Below are positions 37,137-45,587 of a DNA stretch of 64,000 nucleotides, one piece after another. Both the position numbers and the translations under genes were made by a program. The notes below the pieces were generated by a model. That model did not search any database. It saw only the letters and a list, made by a program, of their open reading frames with translations, and was not told the DNA's origin. Origin of the DNA: Acidobacteriota bacterium (GTDB taxonomy: Bacteria; Acidobacteriota; Vicinamibacteria; Vicinamibacterales; UBA8438); the NCBI GenBank assembly GCA_009838525.1, contig VXRJ01000035.1, positions 341,914-405,913 of the forward strand, read 5' to 3'. Within the stretch, counting starts at the first letter, position 1, and the number at the start of each line of letters is the position of its first letter.

Positions 37137-38669
37137 ATGTCTCAGCGTGGTCTTCCAGTCAGCCCGGTGCGCTTCCCTACCGCCCTGCTGGTGGCCGCGG
37201 GGATCGTCGCGTTCGTGGCGACGGCAGGTGCTTCGCCCGGCACCCGACCGACGGGAGCCGCTGGCGGCCAGGCAACGGAGGCCGACAGCGACGAGTGCGC
37301 GGCGGGGCTCGCCCTGGGTGACATCGGTCTCGCGGGCGGCGCACAGGTGCGCCTGACGGGCAATCAGGCCAACTTCGGCTTCCACGACCGCACGGTCGGC
37401 AGCGACCCGCAGCCTTCCGACTTCCTGAACCAGCGGTTCCGGGGCTGGGTCAACGTCCACGACCGCGAGGACTGCCGCTACGGCGTGTACGCGCAGGTGC
37501 AGAGCGGCCACGTCGAGCTGGGCAGCGGGCGCGAGTTTCCGAAGACGTTTGGCGTCACCCCTGGACGCCTCGGGGGCACCGACCAGACGGGTATCGCGCT
37601 GCGGCGTGGGTTCCTTTGGTACAAGCCGTCCGCCAGCTCGCTGGTCCGGGCCGGCGTGCTGGCCTGGGAGGATCGCTTCGGCGAGCGGCCGACCTTCGGC
37701 GATCCGATCTGGGCGGTGGACCGTTACGACACGACCCAGGCGCCGCTGGCGAACTCTGTCTGGGACTTCAACGTCGGCGGAATCACGTTCGAGGCGACCG
37801 CGCACGAATCGTGGCACTACGCGCTCGGGGCGCTGATCCTGCAACGCGACTCGCGGGCCGGCGACGGTGACATCTGGCTCCTGACGGCCGACGTGGACCG
37901 TTCCGTCGGCTCGTCGCTCTGGGGCGCAAGCGTCTACTACGCGCGCGACCGGGCCGGGAACCTGTTCTGCGCGTTCGGCGGTCCGGCCTCGACGCACGGC
38001 CGCCTGCCCGGCGAGTTCATCCAGCGCAGCAGCGCGCTGTGGGTCGGCGGGCGCGGCCACCTGCAGCACGGCGGCGGTTCGACGTCCCTGTTCCTCATCC
38101 TGAACCGGGGCGAGACGCCCGACTACAACTGGTCGCATACCGGCTGGGCCGCCAAGGTCGCAACCGCCGTCGAGGCCGGCTCCGGAACCGCGCACCTGCG
38201 GGTCCTGTACTCGACCGGCGATGCCGGCGACGATCCGACCCGTTCGGGCGAGTTCCGCACGATTGCCCAGAGCGCGCGCGACAACCGCGGTGCGCAGGGC
38301 TACTGGAGCCTCCTCGGACTGACTTCGCCACGCGGGCCTTCGGATGGCAACGACCTCGGCATCAGCCTGCAGAACGACGGCCTCGGCCTCCTGACCCTGC
38401 AGGCGGGCTACGAGCAGCCGGTGGGCCAGAGCTGGTCAGCGTTCCTGGCCGCGGGCTGGCTGCGCGCGGACGAGCCGCATCCATTGAGCGGATCGCTCGA
38501 CATCGGCACGGAGCTGCTCGCGGAGGCGCGCTGGCAGATGGCATCGCCGCTCGCGCTTGAAGTCGGTGGGTCCGTGCTGCGGACGGGAGAGTTCTTCAAG
38601 GCCGGCCTCGCGGCGCCCCTCCCGGGGACCCTCTACGAGCTCTACAGCCGCTGGCAACTCGAGTTCTGA
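37137..38669 (+). CDS. Predicted outer-membrane beta-barrel protein
   Basis: 510 residues. A signal peptide (about 12-31, LLVAAGIVAFVATAGAS) is followed by a chain of amphipathic strands with alternating aromatic residues (for example SLVRAGVLAWEDRF, YALGALILQRDS). The final segment (TLYELYSRWQLEF) ends in phenylalanine, the usual outer-membrane barrel sorting signal. The length and strand number would suit a porin of 16-18 strands. No exact family is recognised; alginate-export-type or carbohydrate-porin-like barrels are candidates. A small membrane protein gene follows 17 bases later. Confidence 0.75.
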   Translation: MSQRGLPVSPVRFPTALLVAAGIVAFVATAGASPGTRPTGAAGGQATEADSDECAAGLALGDIGLAGGAQVRLTGNQANFGFHDRTVGSDPQPSDFLNQRFRGWVNVHDREDCRYGVYAQVQSGHVELGSGREFPKTFGVTPGRLGGTDQTGIALRRGFLWYKPSASSLVRAGVLAWEDRFGERPTFGDPIWAVDRYDTTQAPLANSVWDFNVGGITFEATAHESWHYALGALILQRDSRAGDGDIWLLTADVDRSVGSSLWGASVYYARDRAGNLFCAFGGPASTHGRLPGEFIQRSSALWVGGRGHLQHGGGSTSLFLILNRGETPDYNWSHTGWAAKVATAVEAGSGTAHLRVLYSTGDAGDDPTRSGEFRTIAQSARDNRGAQGYWSLLGLTSPRGPSDGNDLGISLQNDGLGLLTLQAGYEQPVGQSWSAFLAAGWLRADEPHPLSGSLDIGTELLAEARWQMASPLALEVGGSVLRTGEFFKAGLAAPLPGTLYELYSRWQLEF

Positions 38670-38686
38670 CACTCGGGTGGGGCACG

Positions 38687-38905
38687 ATGCCAACAGAGCC
38701 AGTCCGTCGTTGGCGTCGGTGGCTGGAGACGGGCGAACGGATTCTCGGCCACCTGGCGGCCGTGGTTGTCGGGTTCGTCCTGATGGTCCTTGGCCTCGGG
38801 TTGGGCGTAACGATGGTCATGCTGCCCGTCGGTCTTGTCGTCGGCCTTGTCGGGGCCCTCGTGTTCGTGTGGGGCCTCCTGGGGCATCTGGGGAAGGACC
38901 AGTAG
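38687..38905 (+). CDS. Small two-span inner-membrane protein
   Basis: 72 residues. A basic N-terminus (RRWRRWLETGER) is followed by two hydrophobic stretches (AAVVVGFVLMVLGLGLGVTMV and PVGLVVGLVGALVFVWGLLG). A glycine-proline turn (LPVG) between them resembles PGPGW-type small membrane proteins. No function is assigned. It lies 17 bases after the barrel gene and may share its transcript. Confidence 0.7.
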   Translation: MPTEPVRRWRRWLETGERILGHLAAVVVGFVLMVLGLGLGVTMVMLPVGLVVGLVGALVFVWGLLGHLGKDQ

Positions 38906-38961
38906 GCCGGTGTACAGACAATCCCGTTTCGTCCTGGCGGGAGCCGGGCGCCGTTGGCGTG

Positions 38962-38976
38962 CTCGCCGTTGGCGAG
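38962..38976. terminator. Hairpin in a convergent gap, no long T-run
   Basis: CTCGCC-GTT-GGCGAG forms a perfect 6-bp stem. The core 11-mer CGCCGTTGGCG also occurs as a direct repeat just before it (38949-38959 and 38964-38974). This convergent gap does not contain the GGTGCGCCGGC repeat, so the hairpin may take its place. Confidence 0.35.
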
Positions 38977-38986
38977 GTGGAGGGCC

Positions 38987-39868
38987 CTATTCCCGCGCGT
39001 AGGCGCGTTCGAGGGTGGCCACGTCGAGTTTCTGCATGCCGAGGATGGCGTTGACCACTCGCCGGGACCGTGCGGGGTCCGGGTCGTTGATCATCTCCCA
39101 CGCGCTCGCGGGCGCCACTTGCCACGGCACGCCGAACCGGTCGACTACCCAGCCGCCGTGTTGGAACGTGCCGCCGGAGCCGAGCCCATCCCACAGGTGG
39201 TCGAGTTCGTCCTGGCCGGCGCAGTCGACGTAGAGGGAGATGCCCGGGCTGAACGTGAACCGATGGTCCAGGCTGCTCTCGGTTACGGAAAGTTCGTAAC
39301 CGTCCAGCGCGAAGCGGGCCTGCTCGATGAAGCCGGCCGGCTCCATGCCCCCTTCGGCGAAGCGGCGAAGCTCGACGATGCCTGAATCCGGGAACAGGGA
39401 GACGTAGCGGTTCACCGCTTCCTCGGCCTGCCCATAGTGTTCACCGACGAACAGCAGGCCGGGCACAATGCGCTGGCGCCCGGCCGCCGCCACGACCTGC
39501 CAGGAGACGCCGAACCGGTCCTGAATCCACCCGAAACGGCTGGCCCATGGGTACTCGTCGAGTGGCATCAGGGCCGTCCCGCCGTCCGCGAGCGGCTCCC
39601 AGACCGAATCGACCTCGGCCGGCGTCTCGCAGTGGACGAACAGTGAGACAGCCGGCGTGAACGTGAACGACGGCCCCCCGTTCAACGCCATCATCTCCTG
39701 TCCGAAGAGCGTAAACCGCACCGTCCGGACGGTGCCGGCGGGGCGCGGCTCGCCTGGCCCGCAGTGCGTGATGTTGATGAGTTCCGCATCGCGAAACGCA
39801 GAAACGTAGAAGCGAATCGCCTCTTCGGCCTGATCGTCGAACGTCAGGCACGGCTTAATGGTCGGCAT
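38987..39868 (-). CDS. Two-domain VOC/PhnB-like protein (3-dmu-9_3-mt type)
   Basis: 293 residues from the ATG at 39868. The chain is two similar domains: residues about 1-125 (PCLTFDDQAEEAIRFY, then RFGVSWQVV) and about 130-285 (GLLFVGEHYGQAEEAVNRY, then RFGVPWQVAP). Both end in the glyoxalase-like pattern seen in PhnB and the misnamed 3-demethylubiquinone methyltransferase domain. Proteins of this type have no proven enzyme activity; some bind metals or antibiotics. An internal duplication is evident. The gene is monocistronic, with a -10 box close to the start. Confidence 0.9.
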   Translation of the reverse strand: MPTIKPCLTFDDQAEEAIRFYVSAFRDAELINITHCGPGEPRPAGTVRTVRFTLFGQEMMALNGGPSFTFTPAVSLFVHCETPAEVDSVWEPLADGGTALMPLDEYPWASRFGWIQDRFGVSWQVVAAAGRQRIVPGLLFVGEHYGQAEEAVNRYVSLFPDSGIVELRRFAEGGMEPAGFIEQARFALDGYELSVTESSLDHRFTFSPGISLYVDCAGQDELDHLWDGLGSGGTFQHGGWVVDRFGVPWQVAPASAWEMINDPDPARSRRVVNAILGMQKLDVATLERAYARE

Positions 39869-39875
39869 GAGCACA

Positions 39876-39881
39876 AGAATA
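39876..39881 (-). promoter_or_regulatory. -10 box of the VOC gene
   Basis: TATTCT on the minus strand, 7 bases before the ATG at 39868, with no ribosome-binding site. A leaderless transcript is likely. Confidence 0.3.
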
Positions 39882-39900
39882 CAATCCGCCGGTCACCAGG

Positions 39901-40317
39901 TCATTCCTGGCTGGTCTGTGGCGGTGGGATTTCGTCGGACGGATCCCGGAACCAGACCCGTCCGAGGTAGCTCAACGCGAGCGCGAGGCCCTGACGTTGT
40001 GGCATCGTCAGCAGGAGCGAACCGGCGATGGCCAGGAAGAAGAGCAGACCGCTCAGCCAGCCCGTGATCCGGAAGCCGAAGTAGATCGCGACGATGCCGG
40101 CAAAGAGGGGTAGTCGGTCCATAAGGAGCACGAACACCCACGTGTCGCCCTGGTTGCGGAGAAACACGAGACCACAGCTTGCGCACCGGGGATGGAACGT
40201 GATCCAGCGGGAGAAGAGCGGTCCGCGCCCGCAGTGCGGGCACCGGCGGCGCAGTCCGCGCCAGAGCACCGTCCGCACGCGCGGGTTGTGCGCCGCGGTC
40301 CCGCGCGAGGTTGCCAT
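39901..40317 (-). CDS. DUF983 family membrane protein
   Basis: 138 residues from the ATG at 40317; a GTG at 40323 is also possible. An N-terminal zinc-ribbon-like pair (CPHCGRGPLF and CASCGLVF) is followed by two membrane segments (FVLLMDRLPLFAGIVAIYFGF and LSGLLFFLAIAGSLLLTMP). This is the DUF983 pattern: a short cytoplasmic metal site plus two spans. Members often lie near cytochrome oxidase genes, but none is adjacent here. The function is unknown. Confidence 0.88.
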   Translation of the reverse strand: MATSRGTAAHNPRVRTVLWRGLRRRCPHCGRGPLFSRWITFHPRCASCGLVFLRNQGDTWVFVLLMDRLPLFAGIVAIYFGFRITGWLSGLLFFLAIAGSLLLTMPQRQGLALALSYLGRVWFRDPSDEIPPPQTSQE

Positions 40318-40379
40318 CAACACACTGGGGTACGGACCGGACCGAGTTCCTGTGTGATCGTCTGGCGGCGCCGCCAGGG

Positions 40380-40784
40380 TCAGTCTGCCTCGTCCAACCG
40401 CACGAAGTGACGTGGCGGAAACCCGGTCAGGATCAGGAACGCGAGGCCGTGTGGATGGTCGCTTTCGACCCGCTCGTGCTCGTCACCGGTCACCGGGACG
40501 GCCATGTAGTCTCGCGTTTCCCCGTCGCGCGTCACCTGTACCCTGGGGTTCGCCAGGGCGCGACGATACCAGGCGCGGGGCCAGTGATTGACCGCCACGT
40601 AGAGCTGCCCGTCGGTGTGCAGCCCCTGGAGCACGCGGTCGACGGCGCCGTCGTCCGCGTCCACCGTGGTCAACACCAGCGTATCGGGCGACTCGGGCTG
40701 AAAGTAGCCGAGCAGCGACTCGAAGGCCGCCACGATCAGCACGTAGCTGACAAGCACGATGCCGCCGGTCTTGATGGCTCTCAC
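40380..40784 (-). CDS. Membrane-anchored nitroreductase/F420-dependent family protein (DUF385-like)
   Basis: 134 residues from a GTG preceded by AAGGGAG. One N-terminal membrane segment (GGIVLVSYVLIVAAFESLLGY) is followed by a small split-barrel domain (LVLTTVDADDG, LYVAVNHWPRAWYRRALANPRVQV). This matches the family of deazaflavin-dependent nitroreductases and quinone reductases. Many members bind F420 or FMN and reduce quinones. The cofactor is not provable here. It is likely at the inner membrane. Confidence 0.72.
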   Translation of the reverse strand: MRAIKTGGIVLVSYVLIVAAFESLLGYFQPESPDTLVLTTVDADDGAVDRVLQGLHTDGQLYVAVNHWPRAWYRRALANPRVQVTRDGETRDYMAVPVTGDEHERVESDHPHGLAFLILTGFPPRHFVRLDEAD

Positions 40785-40838
40785 GCCACGCTCCCTTTCG
40801 CGGGCTCCGGCCCGCGCTGCCGGCCCCGGCTAGGAAAA

Positions 40839-40914
40839 TGGCGTCCCCAACGGGATTCGAACCCGTGTCGCAGCCTTGAAAGGGCTGAATCCTAGGCCTC
40901 TGGACGATGGGGAC
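40839..40914 (-). tRNA. tRNA-Glu (anticodon TTC)
   Basis: 76 bases including an encoded 3' CCA. The acceptor stem is GTCCCCA paired with the GGGGAC end, followed by discriminator G. The anticodon loop is CTTTCAA within the stem GCAGC/GCTGC, giving anticodon TTC. The T-loop is GGTTCGAATCC. All arms fold without mismatch that I can see. It is a single tRNA, not in a cluster. Confidence 0.96.
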
Positions 40915-40936
40915 GTCCCAAAGTGCAGATCAGAAA

Positions 40937-40942
40937 AGTATA
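40937..40942 (-). promoter_or_regulatory. -10 box of the tRNA-Glu gene
   Basis: TATACT on the minus strand, 22 bases before the 5' end of the tRNA. The -35 region is weak (no TTGACA at 17 bases). The position fits a short 5' leader removed by RNase P. Confidence 0.45.
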
Positions 40943-41043
40943 CACACCGAGGTCGCTGCGTACCTGCAAGTGCTGCGGAAACTGCGTGAGGATGTCCTCG
41001 CCAGCGGTCACATCGGCCATTTCATGCCTCGTGGCGGCGTCAC

Positions 41044-41052
41044 TGCTAGGAT
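41044..41052 (+). promoter_or_regulatory. Extended -10 box of the mxa-like operon
   Basis: TGcTAGGAT ends 9 bases before the ATG at 41062. No Shine-Dalgarno sequence precedes that ATG, so a leaderless operon mRNA is likely. Confidence 0.4.
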
Positions 41053-41061
41053 CACTCCGCT

Positions 41062-42102
41062 ATGCAGGCCGATCTGCGCGAGGCGGTCGATTTCCATCGC
41101 GCGATAGTGGCCGAGGGGGCCAAGGCCCTGGTGGGCTACGAGCGGGAGAAGCTGCTCGCCAACACCGTCCTGCTGTCGGAGATTCCCACCACTTACGATC
41201 GCGAGGCGGACCGGCAGGTAAATGCCGGCAACCTGCTGCTGCGCGGCGTGCCGGGCGTCGGCAAGACGTTCTTCGGCGTCATCCTCGCCGCCATCAGCGG
41301 CGCGCGGTTCGCGCGATTGCAGGGCCGGGCGGACCTGCAGCCGACCGAGGTTGTCGGTTTCGAGATGATCAACCCGGCGACCGGCCAGTTCATCACGGAG
41401 TTCGGTCCGCTCGCCTCGGCGGAGGTGATCCTGCTTGACGAGATCAACCGGATCCCGCTCAAGTCGCAGAGCGCGTTCCTGGAGGGACTGCAGGACCGGA
41501 CGGTGACGGTGGGCAAGACGACGCGACAGTTGCCGTCGTTCAACTTCGCCATCGCGACGATGAACCCGATCGAGCTGGGGCAGGGGACCTTTCCCTTGTC
41601 GGAAGCGGCGACCGACCGGTTCGCGATCATGGTGACGGTCGGCTACCTCCCGCCCGAAGAGGAACAGCGGCTGGTCAACTTCGACTTCAAGAAGGTGGCG
41701 CTCGACGGCCTGATGTCCAAGGATCGGGTGGTGCAGCTTCGCTCCGCCATCACCGGCCAGGTGTTTCTGCATGACGCGCTCGGGAAATACATTCAGCGCC
41801 TGGTCGCCGCGTCGCGTCCCTACGATCCGGAGAACGACTGGCGGCGGCACTCGCCCTCCGAGCTGGTGGAGCGCTACGTCGACCTGGGTGGATCGCCGCG
41901 GGCGACCATCTGCTGGGGACGCCTCGTCAAGGTCTGGGCGCTTCTCGCGGGCGAGCGGGCGGAAGTGCATCCGGAAGACGTCCAGGATCTCGCGAAGTAC
42001 GTTCTGGGACACCGCATCTGGCTGGCGCCCCACGCGGCGGGGCAGGGCGTCTCCGTGGACGCCGTGATCGAGGACATAATCGAGCAGGTGCCGATCCCAT
42101 GA
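41062..42102 (+). CDS. MoxR-type AAA+ ATPase
   Basis: 346 residues. Walker A is GVPGVGKT at 62-69 and Walker B is VILLDEINR at 122-130. Sensor 1 is in ATMNPIE, and the arginine finger is near TDRFAIMV. The C-terminal lid ends near 330. MoxR proteins act as chaperone-like ATPases with VWA partners during metal or cofactor insertion. It opens a six-gene run (41062-47424) whose order matches mxaR-S-A-C-K-L of methylotrophs. The stop overlaps the next start (ATGA). An analogue of mxaR is inferred from context; no mxaF is adjacent. Confidence 0.93.
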   Translation: MQADLREAVDFHRAIVAEGAKALVGYEREKLLANTVLLSEIPTTYDREADRQVNAGNLLLRGVPGVGKTFFGVILAAISGARFARLQGRADLQPTEVVGFEMINPATGQFITEFGPLASAEVILLDEINRIPLKSQSAFLEGLQDRTVTVGKTTRQLPSFNFAIATMNPIELGQGTFPLSEAATDRFAIMVTVGYLPPEEEQRLVNFDFKKVALDGLMSKDRVVQLRSAITGQVFLHDALGKYIQRLVAASRPYDPENDWRRHSPSELVERYVDLGGSPRATICWGRLVKVWALLAGERAEVHPEDVQDLAKYVLGHRIWLAPHAAGQGVSVDAVIEDIIEQVPIP

Positions 42103-43160
42103 AGGAGATCGTCTCCTCGGCGATCGACGTGCGGGTGGGCGCGCATCCCCACCGCCCGAGCGGGCGCGCGCCGGTGGGAGCCCCGGGTGCTCCCGGCGGA
42201 ACCGCGCCCGGGGGCGCCCCCGCCCGGGCGGGAGCCGGCGCATCCGCCGTCGAAGCGGACGACGACGCGCTGGTCAACTGGACCGAGGTGCAGGACATCG
42301 AACTCGCCATCGTCCGGCGGATGCGCGAGTACATGTCGGGACAGCATCCGAGCGTCTTCCATGGCGACGGATTCGAGTTCGCCGGCCTGCGCGACTGGGA
42401 GCCGGGCGACCGGCTGACGTCGATCGACTGGGCGCAGTCGACCCTCACCAACTTCGCGCCCATCGTCACGCGGGAGTTCGAGCAGCAGAGCACGGCCCGG
42501 CTCGTCATCGTCGCCGACGCGTCCAGCTCGACGCGGTGCGGCGCGGCCGGCGCTCCCATTGCCCGGACCATCGCCCGGACCGTCGGCACGCTGGCCCTCG
42601 CCGGAGCGTTCTTCCAGGATCAGGTGGGATTGATCACCTTCGACCGGTCCTCCCGGCATCTCACGGTGCGGCCCCGGGTCGGCCGGAATCACGCGATCCA
42701 CTGCCTCGATGCGTACCAGGCCCTCGTGCACGGCAGCGGCCATGCGGCGGAGCCGCACCGCATCGACGACAGCATCGCCGGCCTGATCCGCCGGACGTCG
42801 CTCGTGCCGGTCGTCTCGGACTTCCTGTTCGACGGCTACGAGGAACTGCTCGACGAGCTGCTCGCCCTGAACGCGACGCATGACGTGTTTGTCGTCCTGA
42901 TCGACAGCCGCGACGCGTTCGCGCTCCCGGCGCTGTCGGCCGGCTGGATCGAGGTGGCCGACGTCGAGACGGGCCGGACTCGCCTGGTCTCGGCGGCCGA
43001 CCTGGAGCGGATGGGTGATGCGGTGGCGGCGTGGCAGGACGGAGTGGAGCAGCGGGCCGGCGAGCTGGGGCTAGAGGTGCTCCGGGTCGGCCACGACCCG
43101 GAGCGGTTCCATGAGCAGGTGGTCGAGTTCCTGGCGGACCGGCGCCTGAGGAAACGATGA
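42099..43160 (+). CDS. DUF58 protein, MxaS-like
   Basis: 353 residues, starting inside the moxR stop. A Gly/Ala/Pro-rich segment (about 20-50) is followed by the DUF58 core: the motif F-A-G-L-R-D-W-E-P-G-D at about 92-102, then a VWA-like half (LVIVADASSSTRCGAA, DxSxS kept). DUF58 proteins almost always pair with MoxR ATPases. In methylotrophs the matching gene is mxaS. No membrane segment is visible, so it is probably cytoplasmic. It is translationally coupled on both sides (ATGA). Confidence 0.92.
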   Translation: MKEIVSSAIDVRVGAHPHRPSGRAPVGAPGAPGGTAPGGAPARAGAGASAVEADDDALVNWTEVQDIELAIVRRMREYMSGQHPSVFHGDGFEFAGLRDWEPGDRLTSIDWAQSTLTNFAPIVTREFEQQSTARLVIVADASSSTRCGAAGAPIARTIARTVGTLALAGAFFQDQVGLITFDRSSRHLTVRPRVGRNHAIHCLDAYQALVHGSGHAAEPHRIDDSIAGLIRRTSLVPVVSDFLFDGYEELLDELLALNATHDVFVVLIDSRDAFALPALSAGWIEVADVETGRTRLVSAADLERMGDAVAAWQDGVEQRAGELGLEVLRVGHDPERFHEQVVEFLADRRLRKR

Positions 43161-44425
43161 CCGGAAGGCGGATTCGTGCAGTGGGCCGGCGCGCGGCCCC
43201 CTGGGTGTTCGCGCTCGGGCTGATCGTCGTGGCGATCGGCGCGCCCGCCGCGCCCGCCCGCGCCCAGCCCGAGGCGGACAGGGTCGAGGTGAACGCGTTG
43301 CAGTGCTGGCGCTGGATCAGCGCGCACGCGGTCCACGTGGGCGAGCGCTTCGACATGCTGCTCACCTGCGCCGTCGTCGAGACCGACGATGCGCGCGCCG
43401 TGCCCGACGACGCATGGCTGGCGCCGGAGACGCTTGCGGTCTCGCCGTTCGAAGTGCTTGAGGGAGAGCGCTATGCCGACCTCGTCCGGGGTTCGCGCCG
43501 CTTCTTCCAGTACCGCTACGCCCTCCGGATCATCGGTGAGGAGTATTTCGGCCTGGACGTTGACCTGCCGTCGCTCGAGGTGCGCTACCGGATCGAACGG
43601 TCGCTCGACGGAGGGCCGTTCGTCGAGGGGCGCGAACTGGTACACGTGCTGCCGGCCGAGCCAATCCGCGTGCTGTCGCTCGTTCCGGCCACTGCCGCGG
43701 GCATACGCGAGCTGGCGGGGGACACGTTCGGAGACGCGGAGGCGCGGCTCTTCCGGGCCAACGCGGCGTCCATCTTGGCGGCCGCGCTGGCGGCGGCGGC
43801 GCTGCTGGTGCTGCTGGCGGCGCTCCTCCGGGTGCGGGGCTTCCGGCGCGGCGCCGTCGGTGCCGGCACGGTCCGCGTCGCCGACTGGCGGGTTGCGCGC
43901 GCCGTGCTGGCGGAGTTGCGGGGGGTCCGTGCCGCGAGCGAGACGGAGGGATGGACCGACGAGCTCGTGGCGCGTGCGCTCGCCGCGTTCCGGATGGCGG
44001 GCGCCCTCGCCATCGGCCACCCGGTGGCGCAGCGGCCGGCGGATACGCCCGGCGATACCGGCCTTCCGGTCAGCCGGTGGCCGATGCGGCGCGGGGGAGC
44101 GTTCGTCTCGTCGGCCGTCACGCTCTCGCAGGTCACGCGCGCCCTGGACCGGATGCGCCGCGATCGCCCTGGCGACGCGGCAGCGGCGGAAACGATGCGC
44201 GACGCGATGGCGCTGTTCGGTGCGGTGCGCTACGGGCCCGGCGGCCAGTCTGGCGACGACGGGCGCGATAACTCGGATCTCCATGCCGTGCTCGAGCGCG
44301 TGATCGAGCTCGTGCAGCGCCTGTCGTTCAGCGCGTTGCCTCCGGTGCGAGCCGTCGTGCGGTGGCGCGAGGCGTGGGCGAGCCACTGGCCGCGCCGGCG
44401 GACTGCGGCCGCCGCCACCGAATAG
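43157..44425 (+). CDS. Exported membrane-anchored protein in the MxaA position
   Basis: 422 residues. A signal peptide (about 14-36, cut after ARA) is followed by a beta-rich extracytoplasmic domain (about 40-185; VHVGERFDMLLTCAVVE, FEVLEGERY). A membrane segment lies at 203-225, then a cytoplasmic tail. The layout (signal, beta domain, membrane span, tail) fits both MxaA and BatD-type proteins. Sequence identity to either is not obvious by eye, so the assignment rests on position between the DUF58 and VWA genes. MxaA is needed for calcium insertion into methanol dehydrogenase in methylotrophs. Confidence 0.72.
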   Translation: MTGRRIRAVGRRAAPWVFALGLIVVAIGAPAAPARAQPEADRVEVNALQCWRWISAHAVHVGERFDMLLTCAVVETDDARAVPDDAWLAPETLAVSPFEVLEGERYADLVRGSRRFFQYRYALRIIGEEYFGLDVDLPSLEVRYRIERSLDGGPFVEGRELVHVLPAEPIRVLSLVPATAAGIRELAGDTFGDAEARLFRANAASILAAALAAAALLVLLAALLRVRGFRRGAVGAGTVRVADWRVARAVLAELRGVRAASETEGWTDELVARALAAFRMAGALAIGHPVAQRPADTPGDTGLPVSRWPMRRGGAFVSSAVTLSQVTRALDRMRRDRPGDAAAAETMRDAMALFGAVRYGPGGQSGDDGRDNSDLHAVLERVIELVQRLSFSALPPVRAVVRWREAWASHWPRRRTAAAATE

Positions 44426-44434
44426 AGCGGGACG

Positions 44435-45526
44435 ATGCCGACCGAACTCCTGGCGCTGGTTCCCGACACCCTCCGGGCGCTGCCGTCCGCGGCGGCCGGC
44501 ACGTTCGCCTGGCTGCGCGCGGAGACCGCGGCTCTCGCGGCCGGGGTGTTGATTCTCCTCGCCGCCGCGGCGCTGGCGCGTCACCTGCTCCGGCCGCGCG
44601 CCCCGGGCAGCGGCAACGTTGTCCTGCCCGCCGTGCTGTCCGGCACCGTGGCGCCCCGGCCGCTGCTCCGCCCGCTCCGTCACGCGCCGTTCGTCCTGGC
44701 CCTCGCCGGGCTCGCGGCGTTCGCGGCCGCGTTCGCGGATCCCCAGGCCACGCTCGCCCGGTCGGAGGAGACGCATCCAGGCCACCGGATCGCCGTGCTG
44801 ATCGACGCGTCGCTCAGCATGAACACCGCGTTCGCGACCGAGCGGCTCCAGGCGGGAAACACGTTCCTCGCGAACGTCGCGGCGGCGGAGTACTTCGTCC
44901 AGCGCCGAATGGAGGGTCCGTACCGCGATCTGGTCGCGCTCGTGCAGTTCGGCAACGAGGCGTACATCGTCACGCCGTTCACGAACGACTACCGGAACAT
45001 CCTGCTGAGCATCAGCCTGATCGGCACCCCGGAGGAGTACCATCGCTTCCCGGATCACGGCACCCTCGTCATGAACGCGATCAACCGGGGCGTGCAACTG
45101 TTCCGGACGTTCGACTACCTCGGCGCCGCCGGCAACCTGATGGTCATCTTCAGCGACGGGCAGGACACGCATGCGCGGTTCGAGGACGTCACGCTCGACG
45201 ATATCGTGCGCGAAGCGGCGGAGAACGAGATTCCCGTTTATTTCATCCGGACCGCCTACGCCCAGCAGCTGGGCGACATCGTCTCCGATCAGCAGTGGAA
45301 GCTGGCGGTGGAGCGGACCGGCGGGCGGTTCTTTCCGGCGGAGAACGAGTCCGCGATCCTGGCCGCGATCGAGGAGATCGACCGGCTCGCGGAGGGTCAG
45401 ATCCGCGTGCGCCGCTACGAGGCGAGCGAGCCGCGGTTCGCACCGTTCGCGCTGGCCGCCGTGTTCTGCTGGATCGGTGCGGCCGGGCTGACGCTCGGCA
45501 TGCGGCCGCTCCGGAAGTTCCCGTGA
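44435..45526 (+). CDS. Membrane VWA-domain protein, MxaC/BatA-like
   Basis: 363 residues. Two membrane segments at the N-terminus (about 33-50 and 84-101) are followed by a VWA domain. The MIDAS motif is intact (D124-A-S126-L-S128 in VLIDASLSM), and a further conserved part is VIFSDGQD. A final membrane segment is near 335-355. The topology (two spans, periplasmic VWA, one span) is that of BatA and MxaC. It is the fourth gene of the mxa-like run and begins 9 bases after the preceding stop. Metal-dependent protein binding outside the cytoplasm is expected. Confidence 0.87.
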   Translation: MPTELLALVPDTLRALPSAAAGTFAWLRAETAALAAGVLILLAAAALARHLLRPRAPGSGNVVLPAVLSGTVAPRPLLRPLRHAPFVLALAGLAAFAAAFADPQATLARSEETHPGHRIAVLIDASLSMNTAFATERLQAGNTFLANVAAAEYFVQRRMEGPYRDLVALVQFGNEAYIVTPFTNDYRNILLSISLIGTPEEYHRFPDHGTLVMNAINRGVQLFRTFDYLGAAGNLMVIFSDGQDTHARFEDVTLDDIVREAAENEIPVYFIRTAYAQQLGDIVSDQQWKLAVERTGGRFFPAENESAILAAIEEIDRLAEGQIRVRRYEASEPRFAPFALAAVFCWIGAAGLTLGMRPLRKFP

Positions 45527-45587
45527 CGAGAAGCAGCCACCCGGGGCCGCACGGAGTGAAGGAAGCGGTACGAACGGAGGAAGCGCG

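Noticed and set aside
38949-38974. Short direct repeat CGCCGTTGGCG x2 as a regulatory iteron
   Set aside because: There are only two copies in a convergent gap with no gene start nearby. The hairpin reading as a terminator is simpler.
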